11,413 bases of DNA from NCBI GenBank assembly GCA_023389545.1, contig JAEWEI010000174.1, positions 1 through 11,413 of the forward strand, in the 5' to 3' direction. Below the pieces are notes generated by a model, which saw only the letters and a program-made list of their open reading frames with translations, did not search any database and was not told the origin of the DNA. The DNA is from Actinomycetes bacterium (lineage in GTDB: Bacteria > Actinomycetota > Actinomycetes > Actinomycetales > Cellulomonadaceae). Shown here one piece after another: positions 1-7,379 of the stretch; positions within the stretch are counted from its first letter, which is position 1, and every line of letters starts with the position of its first letter. The position numbers and the translations under genes were made by a program.

Positions 1-290
1 TGCCCGGCGCCCTGCTCGTGCCGCACCAGGATGTGGCGGAGCCTGGTCGAGTCCATCAGCGGGTCGTAGGTGGGCAGGATCGCGCCGCCGGGGATGCCGA
101 AGACGACGTCGACCCCGGCCTCCTCAAGGGAGCGGACGATCGACTGGGCGCCCGTCACCTGCTCCGGCGCGACAACGGCCTGCGGAGCAGGCTGCTGGGC
201 GCTGGCGAGCCGCGGCTCGACAGTGGCGCGCACCGAGGCCGGCGTGGCGGCCGTCGTGCGTTGAGGTGCGGGGTGAGTGCCCTGGACCAT
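1..290 (-). CDS. ilvB: Acetolactate synthase large subunit, N-terminal part (cut by left edge)
   Basis: This is the thiamine-diphosphate enzyme that condenses two pyruvates, or pyruvate with 2-oxobutyrate, as the first common step of valine/leucine and isoleucine synthesis. The minus strand read from the ATG at 290 gives 96 full codons. After an Ala/Pro/Thr-rich extension of about 43 residues comes the typical start of the fold: [20 protein letters not shown], then [16 protein letters not shown], then [13 protein letters not shown]. Glu92 in RHEQGAGH is the conserved glutamate that activates the cofactor. The start is supported by AGGGAG at 301-296, five bases before the ATG, and by the leader/attenuator upstream. 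The remainder, presumably followed by ilvN and ilvC as in many actinobacteria, lies outside the window. Identity is secure from the motif run; the missing C-terminal part cannot be judged. Confidence 0.96.
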   Translation of the reverse strand, partial: MVQGTHPAPQRTTAATPASVRATVEPRLASAQQPAPQAVVAPEQVTGAQSIVRSLEEAGVDVVFGIPGGAILPTYDPLMDSTRLRHILVRHEQGAG

Positions 291-372
291 CGTTTCTCCC
301 TGGCGTCTGTGCTGAGCTGGGTGCTGCTGTCGATCACTGCCGCTCGCACGGTGGCCCGTGCGCCTGGCATAG

Positions 373-409
373 AAAAACCCCTCGGGCCCGGAGGGGCTGG
401 ACGAGGGGT
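373..409 (-). terminator. Attenuator terminator in the ilvB leader
   Basis: On the minus strand CCCCTC (396-391) can pair with GAGGGG (383-378) around a 7-nt loop, followed directly by TTTTT (377-373). That is a normal intrinsic terminator lying 83 nt before ilvB. A second upstream arm, ACCCCTCG (409-402), is a perfect 8-bp complement of CGAGGGGT (384-377), so two 5' arms can compete for one 3' arm. The position between a leader peptide rich in branched-chain codons and ilvB indicates transcription attenuation. I could not identify the antiterminator pairing with confidence. Confidence 0.82.
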
Positions 410-443
410 GCGCGCGCTGACGAGACCTGTGACGAAGGTGGCC

Positions 444-488
444 TCAGCCGGCGCGCCCAGGAAGTACTACGAGGAGGATCGTCTGCAC
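444..488 (-). CDS. ilv operon leader (attenuator) peptide, 14 aa
   Basis: The minus strand from GTG at 488 reads MQTILLVVLPGRAG and then TGA (446-444). Six successive codons are ATC CTC CTC GTA GTA CTT, that is Ile-Leu-Leu-Val-Val-Leu, exactly the end products of the pathway encoded downstream. GTA and CTT are scarce in the surrounding GC-rich genes, which would make ribosome stalling more sensitive to charged tRNA levels. Leader peptides of this type are known upstream of ilvB in Corynebacterium and other actinobacteria. There is no Shine-Dalgarno site. A TACAGT -10 box ends 7 nt before the GTG, so transcription probably starts on the start codon. GTG is the only plausible start between the in-frame TGA upstream and the regulatory codons. 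It is an attenuator device, not a protein with its own function. Confidence 0.8.
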   Translation of the reverse strand: MQTILLVVLPGRAG

Positions 489-495
489 GGTCAGG

Positions 496-525
496 ACTGT
501 ACGCCGGTCCGTCGTCGAATGTCAC
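496..525 (-). promoter_or_regulatory. Promoter of the ilvB leader/operon
   Basis: On the minus strand GTGACA (525-520), an 18-bp spacer and TACAGT (501-496) form a recognisable sigma-70/SigA-type promoter. Seven bases separate the -10 box from the GTG of the leader peptide, which places the likely start of transcription at 489-488. The assignment is by inspection; it is strengthened by the leader peptide and attenuator that follow. Confidence 0.62.
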
Positions 526-612
526 GCCCTCCCCTGGGCGTCTCACATCGTGGTGCACGAGTCCATTTTCCGGACACTGTCCCACAGTCACCAGCGCAGA
601 TGGTCGCCCGCC

Positions 613-2343
613 TCAGGCGAGCACCGCGCCCACCGAGGCGGACTGCACCAGCCTGACGTACTTGCCCAGCACCCCTCGCGTGTAGCGCGGAGGCAACGGC
701 GCCCAGCCCACGGCGCGCTCCGCGAGCTCCGCCGGCGGGACCAGCAGCTCCAGCGTCGCGTTCGCCACGTCCAAGCGGATGCGGTCGCCGTCCCGGACGA
801 ACGCGATCGGCCCCGCGTCCACCGCCTCCGGCGCCACATGTCCCACGCACAGCCCGGTGGTCCCGCCGGAGAACCGCCCGTCCGTCAGCAGCAGCACGTC
901 CTTGCCCAGCCCCGCGCCCTTGATGGCGCCGGTGATGGCCAGCATCTCCCGCATCCCCGGGCCACCCTTCGGCCCCTCGTAGCGGATCACCACCACGTCG
1001 CCCGCCACGATCGTGCCGTCCTCCAGGGCGTCCATCGCCGCCCGCTCCCGGTCGAAGACCCGGGCCGTGCCCTCGAACACGTCGGAGTCGAAGCCCGCCG
1101 ACTTCACCACCGCGCCCTCCGGCGCCAGCGAGCCCCGCAGGATGGTGATCCCGCCGGAGCGGTGGATCGGGTCGCCCATCGCCCGCAGGATCTTGCCGTC
1201 CGGGTCGGGAGGCGCGATGTCCGCGAGGTTCTCCGCGACGGTCCGGCCTGTGACGGTGAGGCAGTCGCCGTCCAGCAGGCCCGCGTCGAGCAGCGCCTTC
1301 ATCACCACCGGCACGCCGCCCACCCGGTCGACGTCGCTCATCACGTACCTGCCGAACGGCTTCAGGTCGCCCAGGTGCGGCACCCGCGCCGCCACCCGCG
1401 CGAAGTCGTCGAGCGTCAGGTCGACCTCGGCCTCATGCGCGATGGCCAGCAGGTGCAGCACCGCGTTCGTCGAGCCGCCGAAGGCCATCACCACGGCGAT
1501 CGCGTTCTCGAAGGCGGGCTTGGTCATGATCTGCCGGGCGGTGATCCCCCGCCGCAGCAGCTCGACGACGGCCCCCCCGGACTGCCGGGCGAACACGTCC
1601 CGGCGCCGGTCCACCGCTGGCGGCGCCGCAGAGCCGGGCAGCGACATGCCCATCGCCTCGGCCACCGAGGCCATCGTGTTCGCCGTGTACATCCCCCCAC
1701 AGGCGCCCTCGCCGGGGCAGATCGCGCGCTCGATGCGGCCCACGTCCTCCCGGCTCATCAGCCCCCGGGCGCACGCCCCCACCGCCTCGAAGGCGTCGAT
1801 GATCGTGACGTCCTTCTCGGTGCCGTCCTCCAAGGTGACGAACCCCGGCAGCGTGGAGCCGGCGTACAGGAACACATTGGCGAGATCGAGCCGCGCGGCG
1901 GCCATCAGCATGCCCGGCAACGACTTGTCGCAGCCGGCGAGCAGCACCGAGCCGTCCAGCCGCTCGGCCTGCATCACCACCTCCACCGAGTCCGCGATGA
2001 CATCGCGGCTCACCAGGGAGAAGTGCATGCCCTCATGGCCCATCGAGATGCCGTCGGACACCGAGATGGTGCCGAACTCCAGCGGGAACCCGCCCGCCTC
2101 GTGCACGCCCTCCTTGACGGCCTTGGCCAGCCGGTCGAGGGACAGGTTGCACGGCGTGATCTCGTTCCACGAGCTCCCCACGCCGATCTGCGGCTTGGCG
2201 AAGTCCTCGTCGCCGAGGCCGACGGCGCGCAGCATCCCGCGAGCCGCTGTGGCCTCCAGCCCGTCAGTGACCTGACGGGACCGTGGCTTGATGTCGGCGC
2301 CGCTCGCCGTGGCGCCGGCCGGGCTCTCGGGGGCAGTGGGCAT
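613..2343 (-). CDS. ilvD: Dihydroxy-acid dehydratase
   Basis: IlvD dehydrates 2,3-dihydroxy-isovalerate and 2,3-dihydroxy-3-methylvalerate to the 2-oxo acids, the third step of valine/isoleucine synthesis, in the cytosol with an Fe-S cluster. The 576 residues match the usual actinobacterial length (close to the M. tuberculosis enzyme). Candidate cluster cysteines are Cys66 (ITPCN), Cys138 (AGCDKSLPG) and Cys215 ([14 protein letters not shown]). Lys140 in CDK is the usual modified, metal-binding lysine, and [10 protein letters not shown] near Ser492 carries the catalytic serine. The protein ends in the typical [13 protein letters not shown] tail, so it is complete. The ATG at 2343 is the only reasonable start. 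GAGG abuts it directly, which is too close for a good ribosome site, and the preceding gene stops 18 nt upstream in the same frame, so translational coupling is likely. ilvB follows under its own attenuated promoter. Confidence 0.98.
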   Translation of the reverse strand: MPTAPESPAGATASGADIKPRSRQVTDGLEATAARGMLRAVGLGDEDFAKPQIGVGSSWNEITPCNLSLDRLAKAVKEGVHEAGGFPLEFGTISVSDGISMGHEGMHFSLVSRDVIADSVEVVMQAERLDGSVLLAGCDKSLPGMLMAAARLDLANVFLYAGSTLPGFVTLEDGTEKDVTIIDAFEAVGACARGLMSREDVGRIERAICPGEGACGGMYTANTMASVAEAMGMSLPGSAAPPAVDRRRDVFARQSGGAVVELLRRGITARQIMTKPAFENAIAVVMAFGGSTNAVLHLLAIAHEAEVDLTLDDFARVAARVPHLGDLKPFGRYVMSDVDRVGGVPVVMKALLDAGLLDGDCLTVTGRTVAENLADIAPPDPDGKILRAMGDPIHRSGGITILRGSLAPEGAVVKSAGFDSDVFEGTARVFDRERAAMDALEDGTIVAGDVVVIRYEGPKGGPGMREMLAITGAIKGAGLGKDVLLLTDGRFSGGTTGLCVGHVAPEAVDAGPIAFVRDGDRIRLDVANATLELLVPPAELAERAVGWAPLPPRYTRGVLGKYVRLVQSASVGAVLA

Positions 2344-2361
2344 CCTCGGAGTGTGGCGCCG

Positions 2362-3024
2362 TCAGTCCCTGGCCTGCCAGGTGCACACGCACACCTCGTT
2401 GCCCTCCGCGTCGGCCAGCACCCAGAACGCCGGCGCGCGCTCGTCGCTCACCACGTGCCCACCGGCGGCGACCGCGTCCGCGACCCGTCGCTCCGCCACG
2501 TCGTGCGGCACCGTGACGTCCAGGTGGATGCGGTTGCGCTGCGGGCGCGGCTCATCCATCTGCTGGAACCAGATCGCCGGGCCGAGACCCGCCGGGTCCT
2601 CGAGCGCCTCGGTCGATCCGGGGGCGTCGCGGTACGCGAAGACCGCGCGCCAGAACGGGAGGACCGCGGGGATGTCGAGGGCGTCGACGGCGATCTCGGT
2701 GACCCCCAGCACCGGGACCTCGGACTCGATGCCCAGCTCGTCGGCGATCTGGCTGATCACCGCCGCGAGCGCGACGTCCCGCTCGCTGACGCCGTGCACG
2801 TCGTGGCTCGTGAGCACCACGCGCAGGCGGTCGTAGGTCAGATGCAGGTCCGGGTGGTGCTGCACGGCCTCGGCCGCGATGGTGATGCGCTGGGCGAGCA
2901 GGAAGCCCCGCGAGAACGTCTCCGTGCGGAACGAGGCGTGGATCGTGTGCAGGAGCACGCGCCAGTGGCGCGTGTCGGTGCGGGCTGTCACGTCGGCGTG
3001 GGTCAGCAGATCGCTCATGGGCAC
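2362..3024 (-). CDS. Pterin-4a-carbinolamine dehydratase / VOC-domain fusion protein
   Basis: The 220-residue protein has two domains. Residues about 5-100 look like pterin-4a-carbinolamine dehydratase (DCoH/PhhB family), which recycles the hydroxylated tetrahydropterin formed by aromatic amino acid hydroxylases. The signature is FLLAQRITIAAEAVQHHPDL with His56-His57, then SHDVHGVSERDVALA with His74, in place of the usual TH. Residues about 106-220 look like a vicinal-oxygen-chelate (glyoxalase-like) domain: VTEIAVDALDIPAVLPFWRA, then RIHLDVTVP and ADAEGNEVCVC, offering His167 and Glu210 as possible metal ligands, while a His in the first strand is not visible. Such fusions occur in actinobacteria; the real substrate is unknown. 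Start is GTG 3024 or ATG 3018, neither with a clear ribosome site. It lies 18 nt before ilvD and may be cotranscribed with it. Confidence 0.85.
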   Translation of the reverse strand: MPMSDLLTHADVTARTDTRHWRVLLHTIHASFRTETFSRGFLLAQRITIAAEAVQHHPDLHLTYDRLRVVLTSHDVHGVSERDVALAAVISQIADELGIESEVPVLGVTEIAVDALDIPAVLPFWRAVFAYRDAPGSTEALEDPAGLGPAIWFQQMDEPRPQRNRIHLDVTVPHDVAERRVADAVAAGGHVVSDERAPAFWVLADAEGNEVCVCTWQARD

Positions 3025-3030
3025 AGCGTG

Positions 3031-3068
3031 GCGCCGGGCGCCGACATGTGCCTGTCGACGCCCGGCGC
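3031..3068 (-). terminator. Strong hairpin at the end of the sugar-uptake operon
   Basis: GCGCCGGGCG (3031-3040) pairs perfectly with CGCCCGGCGC (3059-3068). Inside this, C3041/A3058 is a single mismatch, and CGACA (3042-3046) then pairs with TGTCG (3053-3057) around a 6-nt loop, so 15 of 16 positions pair. It begins 12 nt after the stop of the glycoside hydrolase gene and ends 6 nt before the GTG of the next gene. There is no T tract on either strand. Hairpins of this kind are common as actinobacterial terminators, but one this close to a start codon could also influence translation of the downstream gene. Confidence 0.68.
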
Positions 3069-3079
3069 AGCATGGTTCC

Positions 3080-5443
3080 TCAGCGCACCGAGACGGAGGT
3101 CCAGCGCTCGCTGCTGGTGTCCACCCGGTGCACGGGCCCGGTGAGCGTGGTCCGCGCCTCAGTCTCGCGCTCAGCGCACGAGGGCCCGACCCACAGCTCC
3201 AGGTCCCCCGGCTCGACGATCCGGGCCAGGTCGCGGCCCGAGAACGCCAACCGCGCCGGCGGCACCGAGAAGGACACCACCACGGACTCGCCCGGCTCCA
3301 GCCGCACCCGCTGGTACCCGACGAGCTGCGCCACCGGCCGTGTCACCGAGCCGACGACGTCGCGGGCGTAGAGCTGCACCACGTCCTCCCCGGCCCGCTC
3401 GCCCGTGTTGGTGACCCGGACGCTCGCCTCGACGGGCGCGCCGGTGGCCACCTGTGCCGGGACCTGGAGGTCCGAGCGGGCGAACGTGGTGTACGAGAGC
3501 CCGTGCCCGAACGGAAGCGCGGGCGTGCTGCGCAGGTTCGTCACGTCCCCGTTCCCGCCCAGCTGCGGGTGCAGGTACGTGTACGGCTGGGCGCCCGCCG
3601 AACGCGGCATGCTCACCGGCAGGCGGCCGGACGGGTTCACCCGGCCGGACAGCACCCCGGCGATGGCCGGCGCGCCCTCCTCGCCCGGGAAGAACGCCTG
3701 CACCACCGCGGCGCAGCGGTCCAGCGCCCAGTCGATCGCGTACGGCCGACCGGTGAGCAGCACCAGCACCACTGGCGTGCCAGTGGCGAGGACTGCCTCG
3801 ACGAGCTCGCGCTGCACACCCGGCAGCTCGAGGTCGTCGCGATCGCATCCCTCCCCGACGGTCCCGCGGCCGAAGAGCCCGGCGTGGTCGCCGACGACGA
3901 CCACGGCGACCTCGGCGGTGGCCGCCGCCGAGGTCGCCGCAGCGAAGCCCGAACGGTCGTCGTCATCGACGGCGCAGCCGCGCGCCCCGATGATCTCCGC
4001 CCCGGGCAGCTCAGTGGCGATCGCGTCGGCCACCGTCTGGATCTCGATCCCCACCTCGACGCCCGGATGGTGCGCCAGCACGTGGTTGAGGAACGAGTAG
4101 CAGCCGAACAGCGCCTCGACGCGATCGGCGTTGGGCCCGATGACCGCGACCCGTGCGGGCGCGGCCAGCGGCAGCGTGCCGTCGTTCGCGAGCAGCACGA
4201 GGGACTCCTCGGCCAGGCGCGCGGCGATCCGGCGGTGCTCCGGGCTGTCGAGGTCGACTGCCGTGGGCGGCTCGTCGTCGAACGTCGCGTCGAGCAGCCC
4301 CAGCTCCTCCTTCTGCTCGAGCGCCCGCAGCACCGCGCGGTCGACGAGCGCCTCGTCGACGCGTCCGGCCCGGACGGCCTCGGCGAGCGGCGCGAGGTAC
4401 GCGTCGCCCGTCGGCAGCTCGATGTCGACGCCGGCGGCGAGGGCCAGGCCCGCCGCCTCGCCCAGGTCGGCGGCCACGGAGTGCAGCAGGTGCAGGAACG
4501 CCACACCGAAGTAGTCCGCGACCACCGGGCCGTCGAAGCCCCAGCGCTCGCGCAGGACGCCCGTGAGCAGCGCGGGGTTCGCCGCGACGGGCACGCCGTC
4601 GATCTCGGCGTAGGAGTGCATCACCGAGCGGGCGCCGCCGTCGAGCAGCGCCATCTCGAACGGCACGAGCAGGACGTCCTCGACCTCACGGGGCCCGGCA
4701 TGCACGGGGGCGAAGTTGCGCCCCGACTGCGACCCCGAGTACCCGACGAAGTGCTTGAGGGTGGCGTGCACGCCCATCGACTGCAGGCCGCGCACGTAGG
4801 ACGTCCCGAGGGTCCCGACGACGTACGGGTCCTCGGAGATGCACTCGTCGACGCGCCCCCAGCGGGGGTCGCGGATGACGTCGAGCACCGGGGCGAGGCC
4901 CTGGTGGACGCCGAGCACCCGCATCGAGTCGCCGATCACGGCGCCCATCTCGGCCACGAGGTCGGGGTTGAACGCCGCGCCCCACGCCAGCGGCGTCGGG
5001 AACGTCGCGGCCCGCCAGGCCGACAGGCCCGTCAGGCACTCCTCGTGCACGAGCGCCGGGATGCCCATGCGCGTGTCGCGGACCAGCGTGCGCTGCTTCT
5101 CCCACAGCCACTGCGCCCGCTCGACGGGCTCCACCGGACGTGTGCCGTACACCCGGGTCAGGTGCCCGAGGCCGTGCCGCATCGCCTCCGTCAGGCCAAG
5201 GTCGTGGGTGAACTCACCCTGCAGCGGCGCGACCGCCTCGCCATCGGCCTTCTCCCAGAACCCCACGATCTGCGCGAGCTTCTCCTCGAGGGTCATCTGC
5301 GCGAGGAGCGCGCGCGGACGTGCGCCGACATCAGAACCAGCCAGCGGCTGCAGAACAGTCACCGAACCATCCCCTTCATTGGAGCTAACGAGCCGGAGGG
5401 GACGCTGCGAGGCGTCCACCCCGTCGAGCGGCGCGGGGCTCAT
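3080..5443 (-). CDS. Cytoplasmic family 3 glycoside hydrolase (beta-xylosidase or beta-glucosidase)
   Basis: The 787-residue enzyme removes non-reducing beta-linked sugars with retention. The N-terminal (beta/alpha)8 domain is at about 45-385, with RDPRWGR (191-197), SEDPY (203-207), KHFVGYS (230-236) and the nucleophile Asp310 in VVADYFG. The second alpha/beta domain is at about 405-620; EGCDRDDLELPG from Glu531 includes a candidate acid/base. A fibronectin-III-like domain fills about 665-755, with the usual GEDVVQLYARD stretch. There is no signal peptide, so it acts on imported oligosaccharide. The ATG overlaps the stop of the upstream permease gene by 4 nt, which fixes the start and implies coupling. 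Position at the end of an importer operon under a LacI regulator resembles BxlA of streptomycete xylobiose operons; cellobiose or other beta-glucosides remain possible, because sequence alone does not separate the two activities. Confidence 0.93.
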   Translation of the reverse strand: MSPAPLDGVDASQRPLRLVSSNEGDGSVTVLQPLAGSDVGARPRALLAQMTLEEKLAQIVGFWEKADGEAVAPLQGEFTHDLGLTEAMRHGLGHLTRVYGTRPVEPVERAQWLWEKQRTLVRDTRMGIPALVHEECLTGLSAWRAATFPTPLAWGAAFNPDLVAEMGAVIGDSMRVLGVHQGLAPVLDVIRDPRWGRVDECISEDPYVVGTLGTSYVRGLQSMGVHATLKHFVGYSGSQSGRNFAPVHAGPREVEDVLLVPFEMALLDGGARSVMHSYAEIDGVPVAANPALLTGVLRERWGFDGPVVADYFGVAFLHLLHSVAADLGEAAGLALAAGVDIELPTGDAYLAPLAEAVRAGRVDEALVDRAVLRALEQKEELGLLDATFDDEPPTAVDLDSPEHRRIAARLAEESLVLLANDGTLPLAAPARVAVIGPNADRVEALFGCYSFLNHVLAHHPGVEVGIEIQTVADAIATELPGAEIIGARGCAVDDDDRSGFAAATSAAATAEVAVVVVGDHAGLFGRGTVGEGCDRDDLELPGVQRELVEAVLATGTPVVLVLLTGRPYAIDWALDRCAAVVQAFFPGEEGAPAIAGVLSGRVNPSGRLPVSMPRSAGAQPYTYLHPQLGGNGDVTNLRSTPALPFGHGLSYTTFARSDLQVPAQVATGAPVEASVRVTNTGERAGEDVVQLYARDVVGSVTRPVAQLVGYQRVRLEPGESVVVSFSVPPARLAFSGRDLARIVEPGDLELWVGPSCAERETEARTTLTGPVHRVDTSSERWTSVSVR

Positions 5444-6336
5444 CCCTTCACCGCTCCCTGCAGGCCGTTGACGATCCGCTTCTGCATGGCGAGGAAGAAC
5501 ACCAGCGCGGGGATCATCGCGAGCGAGGTGAACGCGAACACCCCCGCCGTGTCGGACGAGTACTCGGAGGAGTAGTCGGCGACGCCCAGCGGCAGCGTCT
5601 TCATGTCGCCCTGCAGCAGCAGGAGGGGCAGCAGGTACGCGTTCCAGGACGCGACGAACGCGAGCACGCCCACCGTCACCATGCCCGGGCCGGACAGCGG
5701 CACCAGGATCCGCCAGAAGAACCCGAGACGTGACGCGCCGTCGATCAGCGCGGCCTCCTCGAGCTCGTCAGGCAGCGCCTGCAGGAACGGCCGGAGGATG
5801 ATCACGGTGGTCGGCAGCGCGAAGGCCGCCTGCGGCAGCGCCACGCCCCACCAGGTGTTGCCGAGGCCCAGGTCCTTGGTGATGAGGATGAACAGCGGGA
5901 TGATCGCGACAGTCGCGGGGAACAGCAGTCCGGCCACGAAGACCAGGAAGAGCTGCTCCCGTCCGCGGAACTTGTAGCGCGCCAGGGGGTAGGCAGCCAT
6001 CATGCCGAACACGACGACGATGGCCGTGGTGACCAGCGCGATGATCGTGGAGTTGAGCGTGTACTGCCAGAAGTCCGGGTTGGTCAGGACGCCCGAGTAG
6101 TTGGACAGCACCCACGGCGACGGGAGGCCGGCGGGGTTCTCCGCGAGCTGCGCGTTGGAGCGGAAGCCGCCGAACACGCCGTAGAGCACGGGCCCGAGGG
6201 TGATCGCCACGACCACGAGGGCCACGCCGTAGATGAGCGGCGAGCCGCCCCCGGGGCGCTTGATCCGCCGACGGGGCTGCTCCGGCTGCTGGGAGTGCGG
6301 CGTCGTCGACGCCGAGGTCAGGGTGCCGGCGCTCAT
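5440..6336 (-). CDS. Carbohydrate ABC transporter permease, MalG/BxlG/CebG type
   Basis: This is a 298-residue inner-membrane subunit of a CUT1-type sugar importer. A hydrophilic N-terminal tail (1-30) is followed by six predicted membrane segments, at roughly 33-54, 97-119, 127-152, 162-184, 218-240 and 266-285. The loop at 191-216, ELEEAALIDGASRLGFFWRI and onwards, is the EAA motif that docks the ATPase. The ATG at 6336 has a fair ribosome site (GAAGG at 6348-6344) and overlaps the stop of the preceding permease as ATGA; its own stop overlaps the hydrolase start the same way. With the partner permease it forms the channel fed by the binding lipoprotein. No ATPase is encoded nearby, so a shared MsiK-like ATPase encoded elsewhere is inferred. 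Confidence 0.94.
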   Translation of the reverse strand: MSAGTLTSASTTPHSQQPEQPRRRIKRPGGGSPLIYGVALVVVAITLGPVLYGVFGGFRSNAQLAENPAGLPSPWVLSNYSGVLTNPDFWQYTLNSTIIALVTTAIVVVFGMMAAYPLARYKFRGREQLFLVFVAGLLFPATVAIIPLFILITKDLGLGNTWWGVALPQAAFALPTTVIILRPFLQALPDELEEAALIDGASRLGFFWRILVPLSGPGMVTVGVLAFVASWNAYLLPLLLLQGDMKTLPLGVADYSSEYSSDTAGVFAFTSLAMIPALVFFLAMQKRIVNGLQGAVKG

Positions 6337-7379
6337 CGTGTTGCCTTCTTCCGCGGAGCCGGGTCGTGAGTGTCACGGCGCATCACGAAGCGCTGGTAGA
6401 CGAGCGCCAGGATGAGCGCGATCACGAAGAGGATCACCGATGCCGCTGACGCGATGCCGAAGTTCTGCCGCTTGGTGCCCTCGGTGATGAGGAACGTCGC
6501 CATCGTGGTCGTGGCGTTGGCCGGGCCGCCCTTGGTGAGGATCCACACCATGTCGAAGAGCTGCAGCGAGCCGATCATCGACAGGAAGCCCCAGGTGCGC
6601 ATGGTCGGGCCGAGCAGCGGGATGGTGATCTTCCGCTGGATCTGCCACCAGCTCGCGCCGTCGAGCTGAGAGGCCTCGTAGAGCTCCTCGGGGACGCCCT
6701 GCAGGCCGGCGAGGAAGAGGATCACGGCCAGGCCGAGGTACTTCCAGGTGAGCACCGCGATGACGGCGATCATCGCCTTGTCGGGGGTTCCCAGCCAGCC
6801 CTGCGGCGGGCCTTCGAGCCCGATCGCGCCCAGCAGCGTGTCCACCACGCCGTAGTTGGGCTGCAGGAGCTGGAACCACACCACACCGGCGATGACCTCG
6901 GCCAAGACATAGGGCACGAAGATGATGGTCCGCAGCACGCCCTGGCCCCACATCTTGCGATTCAGCAAGAGCGCGATAGCCAGGCCGAGCGGGAGCTGGA
7001 TAAGAATCGAGAAGACCACGATGGTGAGGTTGTGCTGCAACGCGTCGGTGAAAACGTCGTTCTGGAGCACGCTCACGTAATTCTTGAGCCCGACGAAATC
7101 GACGAGCGGGCCGAATCCCTTCCAGCGGTACAGCGAGAACTGGACCGCCTTGACAATGGGCCACACGACGAAGAACAGAAAGAGGAGGAGCGCGGGCGCG
7201 ACGAAGAAGAAGATCTCCGCGCGCTTGCGCCAGGCGGGGCCCGGCCCACGGCGTCCGCCCGGGGCCCGGGCCGCCGGCCGCGCCGAAGCGCGACCGGCGG
7301 CCGGGGCCTGGGTGGTGGACGTCGCAGCCGAGACGGGGGCGCCCGCAGGGGCGGTCGTTTCGTCTGCCACGTCGGTCAC
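6333..7379 (-). CDS. Carbohydrate ABC transporter permease, MalF/BxlF/CebF type
   Basis: The 348-residue first permease of the importer has a 50-residue Ala/Pro/Arg-rich cytoplasmic tail and then six predicted membrane segments, the first at about 55-80. The EAA loop is EELYEASQLDGASWWQIQRK and onwards (231-258), followed by MVWILTKGGP, typical of this family. The start is GTG at 7379, sharing GTGA with the stop of the binding-protein gene; GGAG lies only two bases upstream, so initiation probably depends on coupling. Residues about 65-170 use noticeably more A/T-ended and TTG codons (TTT, ATT, GAT, AAT, GTT, CTT, GCT, TAT, TTG) than the rest of the operon, which could mark recombination or simply drift. 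Substrate is inferred from the operon: a beta-linked disaccharide such as xylobiose or cellobiose. Confidence 0.94.
   Translation of the reverse strand: MTDVADETTAPAGAPVSAATSTTQAPAAGRASARPAARAPGGRRGPGPAWRKRAEIFFFVAPALLLFLFFVVWPIVKAVQFSLYRWKGFGPLVDFVGLKNYVSVLQNDVFTDALQHNLTIVVFSILIQLPLGLAIALLLNRKMWGQGVLRTIIFVPYVLAEVIAGVVWFQLLQPNYGVVDTLLGAIGLEGPPQGWLGTPDKAMIAVIAVLTWKYLGLAVILFLAGLQGVPEELYEASQLDGASWWQIQRKITIPLLGPTMRTWGFLSMIGSLQLFDMVWILTKGGPANATTTMATFLITEGTKRQNFGIASAASVILFVIALILALVYQRFVMRRDTHDPAPRKKATR

Larger units (their letters stand above)
291..612 (-). promoter_or_regulatory. ilvD-ilvB intergenic control region
   Basis: This gap of 322 bases between the ilvD stop and the ilvB start holds, in minus-strand order, about 85 nt after ilvD with only a weak 5-bp hairpin (576-588), the promoter (525-496), the leader peptide (488-444), a spacer with partially complementary GC segments (around 446-458 and 410-420), the attenuator (409-373) and about 80 nt of untranslated leader ending in the ilvB ribosome site AGGGAG. 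I see no other gene here; longer open frames across it on either strand lack any recognisable protein sequence. Confidence 0.75.

Noticed and set aside
571..590. Short dyad ACTGT-ccc-ACAGT downstream of ilvD as a terminator
   Set aside because: Only 5 bp with a 3-nt loop, mismatched flanks and no T tract; too weak to call, though it is the only structure right after the ilvD stop.
550..3144. Long plus-strand open frame of 864 codons across ilvD and the pterin dehydratase/VOC gene
   Set aside because: Opposite-strand shadow in high-GC DNA: its translation is low-complexity Arg/His/Gly/Val-rich and matches no family, while the minus strand encodes clear conserved enzymes.
3637..4506. Minus-strand 289-codon frame inside the hydrolase
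   Set aside because: Ser/Arg-rich frameshifted reading of the GH3 gene, which is intact in its own frame, so there is no sign of a separate or broken gene.
2879..5575. Long plus-strand open frame of 898 codons across the hydrolase gene
   Set aside because: Same reason; the composition is typical of an antisense frame and the GH3 motifs on the minus strand are unambiguous.
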